Source: Tetracentron sinense (taxonomy: Eukaryota; Streptophyta; Magnoliopsida; Trochodendrales; Trochodendraceae). Taken from it: a stretch of DNA of 64,000 bases. The notes under the pieces were generated by a model that was not told the DNA's origin, did no database searches, and worked only from the letters and a program-made list of their open reading frames with translations. Both the position numbers and the translations under genes were made by a program. The stretch spans positions 11,086,416-11,150,415 of the forward strand of contig CM026564.1 of NCBI GenBank assembly GCA_015143295.1. The letters are read 5' to 3'. Positions 61,842-64,000 of the stretch are shown here, one piece after another (positions within the stretch are counted from its first letter, which is position 1; every line of letters begins with the position of its first letter).

Positions 61842-64000
61842 TGTAGAGACCCCGAATCTTTTTCATGTTTTTACTTCATTGTATTAGGAGTATTATAGTC
61901 CTTGTGATGTTTTGATGTTTATTGGATTATATATTTATTTGGTGTGGTGTAAACTAGGCTTAATCAAACTTGTAACGGAGGGATGTCATATCACACCCTA
62001 AACTTTAGGAAGCTCTAGTTTTGGTACCGTTTACTGGAATTGAGTGATTCTTGAACCATTAGAAAGGTATTGGAACCCTCTTCGAACTTCATGTTTAATG
62101 TTTTTCCTTATTTTGAGTTTAAGCCAAGTCAATGGTGGGTTTTATCTAATGGAATTACAGATCAGTCAACTTTGGGGACAATTTAGTCTATTAATTAAGT
62201 AGAATTTAGAGATTCTAAAACACCAGAAATGTTTGTTTTCAAAAGACGAATCCAACACAAGTTGAATCGTCAAAATCCGACGAACGAGTCAAAAGTTATG
62301 GCCAAAACAGTAAAATTAGTCGAAATCTGCAAAACACCGATCGCTCGGTCAGAAATAGCGATCGATCGGTTTTGGACCGATCGATCGGTATCTATCGACT
62401 GGTCCAAAATTTTGTATGGGAAAATTTTCCAGAGAGTGTGTTTTTGATCAATCACCCGGTCATAAACACCGATCGCTCGGTCATAACCACCGATCGCTCG
62501 GTCTTTCGTGATTGTTACAAAATTTTAGTATGGGCGTTTTGGTCTTTTTGTTCTCAGACCTTGGGGCTATAAATAGGGGGGTCATACTCGAAATATTAAA
62601 ATACTCTACCTATTTCTAACCTAATTTGGCAAAAAGGGGGAGAAAACCTAGGGTTTAAGGGAGAGGGTTGCTTGGAGAAGAAGGAGGTTGCTAGAAGATT
62701 GAGAGGAAAGCTTGGAGATCGTCCTCAAAGCTTCTCCAAATCTCCTCGGGAGCGTTTTGAATCCAAGGGAAGGATTCCTAAGGTCGATATACTATCCTAA
62801 TCAACTCTATTTTAATGTTTTGTGAATATTAATTTGATAAAAATGATAGAATAGAGATTAAATGCATTTTTCCCAAATTTTCTATGAAGTAAGCTAATTA
62901 TTGATGGAAATGTGGATGGAAATGTGGATTGGATATGGATAGAATATATGGAGGATGGGAAATGTATGGAGGATGGGATTAATATGTGGATGTGAATAGT
63001 GAATTGATTGTATGGATGAATTATGGTTTGATGAATGCTTGAAAATATAGAAGGGAAATGGATTCATATTATGCGTACACAAGGTGTTTGTGAAAATGCT
63101 TGAAAGGATAAATGTTATTATACTCTTATGAAATGGTGGTAAATTGATTATGAATTGCGATATGAATTATGATAAGATATGTATATATGAATTTTTTGTT
63201 AAGTATGTCTAATTATTTGCATGAAAATTGATAGTCGGGAAGGTAAGAACTTAGAGGAACATCTCTCAAACCGGGAATTCTCTAACTATTTGGTATGGGA
63301 CAGTATAGTGGAGTTTCCATGGTGGGAGATCAGAATCTAAGCAATTACCAACTCGAATGTTACTTTCGACACTTAAGCACATATGCACGTGTATGTTAAG
63401 ATAAGAGTCCCACAAGTCACACATGTGGACCACAAGCATGAGCATGGCAAACGTATGACATTCTGAATAAGCATAAGCATGACATGGTCCGTATCCACCA
63501 AGAACGGCATATCAATTACATTTGATTCATAGGCATGGTCCGTATCCGCCAAGAACAGCATGTCAACCATTTGATTCTTAGACATGGTCCGTATCCGCCA
63601 AGAACGGCATGTCACATCATTGTATGATCTGAATAAGTGCATAGGCATAAACGTCTCACAAGCACGTGGTCTTATAAGCATAAGTAACTCATAAGTGTAT
63701 TGTCTTCCAAGTCTAAGATTCTCACAAGTACACGAGTCAAGGTGATGATATAATGTATATGCGCACACATTCTTCCGCACTCTGATTATGTTATTATGTT
63801 ATTGGATATGTTTCTAACTAAGTACAGGTATATTATTATTGTTGGTTGGATTTTATATACACTGAGTACCTTTGTACTCAACCGGACTTCGTCTTGGCAG
63901 GTTTAGAGCAGGAGTACAAGGCGGAGCCATGGGTTGAGGAAACATACGCAGAGGAAGGAGGTGAAGGTGAGCCTTCTGAGGAGGGAGCCAAAGACTTGGG
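61842..64000 (+). mobile_element. Gypsy LTR, partial (runs off the window)
   Basis: It starts TGTAGAGACCCCGAATC. It has the conserved block near 62261, ACCGATCGATCGGT-type palindromes (62335-62510), CTATAAATAGGGGG near 62569, donor-like TAAG|GTCGATATAC near 62781 and three CATGGTCCGTATCCGCC units (63480-63620). Stem TGAGTAC/GTACTCA is near 63863, then the micro-ORF. It is the same family as the old minus-strand LTR around 11700-18710. Confidence 0.88.
63894..64000 (+). CDS. LTR micro-ORF, partial
   Basis: It reads LAGLEQEYKAEPWVEETYAE then EGGEGEPSEEGAKDLG to the window edge. EPWVEETY is the conserved core. The GLExEP start and EPW(I/V)EE match the minus-strand copy at 11723-11845. Confidence 0.42.
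   Translation, partial: MAGLEQEYKAEPWVEETYAEEGGEGEPSEEGAKDL

Overview
The window looks like nuclear DNA of a flowering plant (probably a eudicot) from a repeat-rich intergenic block. Every coding trace I recognise belongs to a retrotransposon: Ty3/gypsy chromovirus, Ty1/copia and L1-type LINE. I found no host gene, tRNA, rRNA or CRISPR array. Almost all reading frames longer than 60 codons are LTR shadows or broken retroelement genes.

Layout. 1-985 and 3544 onward: a degraded minus-strand copia remnant split by a solo LTR (986-3543, TSD AAGCT). 4741-8411: a 5'-truncated LINE split by a second solo LTR (4807-7478, TSD CCTGG). 8412-10669: LTR and 3' internal end of a minus-strand SIRE-like copia element. 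10670 to about 11700: first part of a gypsy LTR. About 11700-45414: an old minus-strand LTR holding a full-length LINE (11878-18091, 13-bp TSD) and a very large gypsy insertion (18716-45165, TSD CTAAA). That insertion has about 3-kb LTRs, the initiator-Met primer site and a gag reading frame, but no pol. It was itself hit by two solo LTRs (20627-22497, TSD TAGTG; 40810-43153, TSD CTTCA), a third with an imperfect TSD (23549-26068), and a complete Tekay-like chromovirus on the minus strand (28203-39208, TSD ACTAC). The chromovirus gag is interrupted by a copia-type solo LTR (34253-36441). 46210-54540: a second non-autonomous gypsy element with about 2.7-kb LTRs and no recognisable gag or pol. 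54541-59879: a plus-strand copia element with a minus-strand solo LTR in its 5' region. 59880 to the end: two more gypsy LTRs, one inside the other.

The most interesting signal is inside the LTRs. At least ten diverged gypsy LTRs share a modular plan. In order: a conserved GTTGAATCGTCAAAATC block; a cluster of short palindromes whose sequence differs by family; a TATA box; a GA-rich leader ending in a splice-donor-like AAG|GT; a family-specific tandem array of hairpin units; a pair of stem-loops with compensatory changes; and a short acidic reading frame with the recurring core (D/E)-(I/V/L)-C ... P-W-x-E-E-E-Y and often a C-terminal D-x-W-P. This suggests a structured, possibly spliced leader RNA with a conserved micro-ORF. 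I do not recognise it as described. A 139-bp AT-rich intron-like segment between gag and protease of the chromovirus points the same way.

The elements appear to depend on each other: one partly intact but disabled autonomous chromovirus, and two non-autonomous relatives with matching primer sites, polypurine tracts and leaders. All polyproteins here carry stops, frameshifts or catalytic changes, so this copy of the locus is probably not autonomously active.
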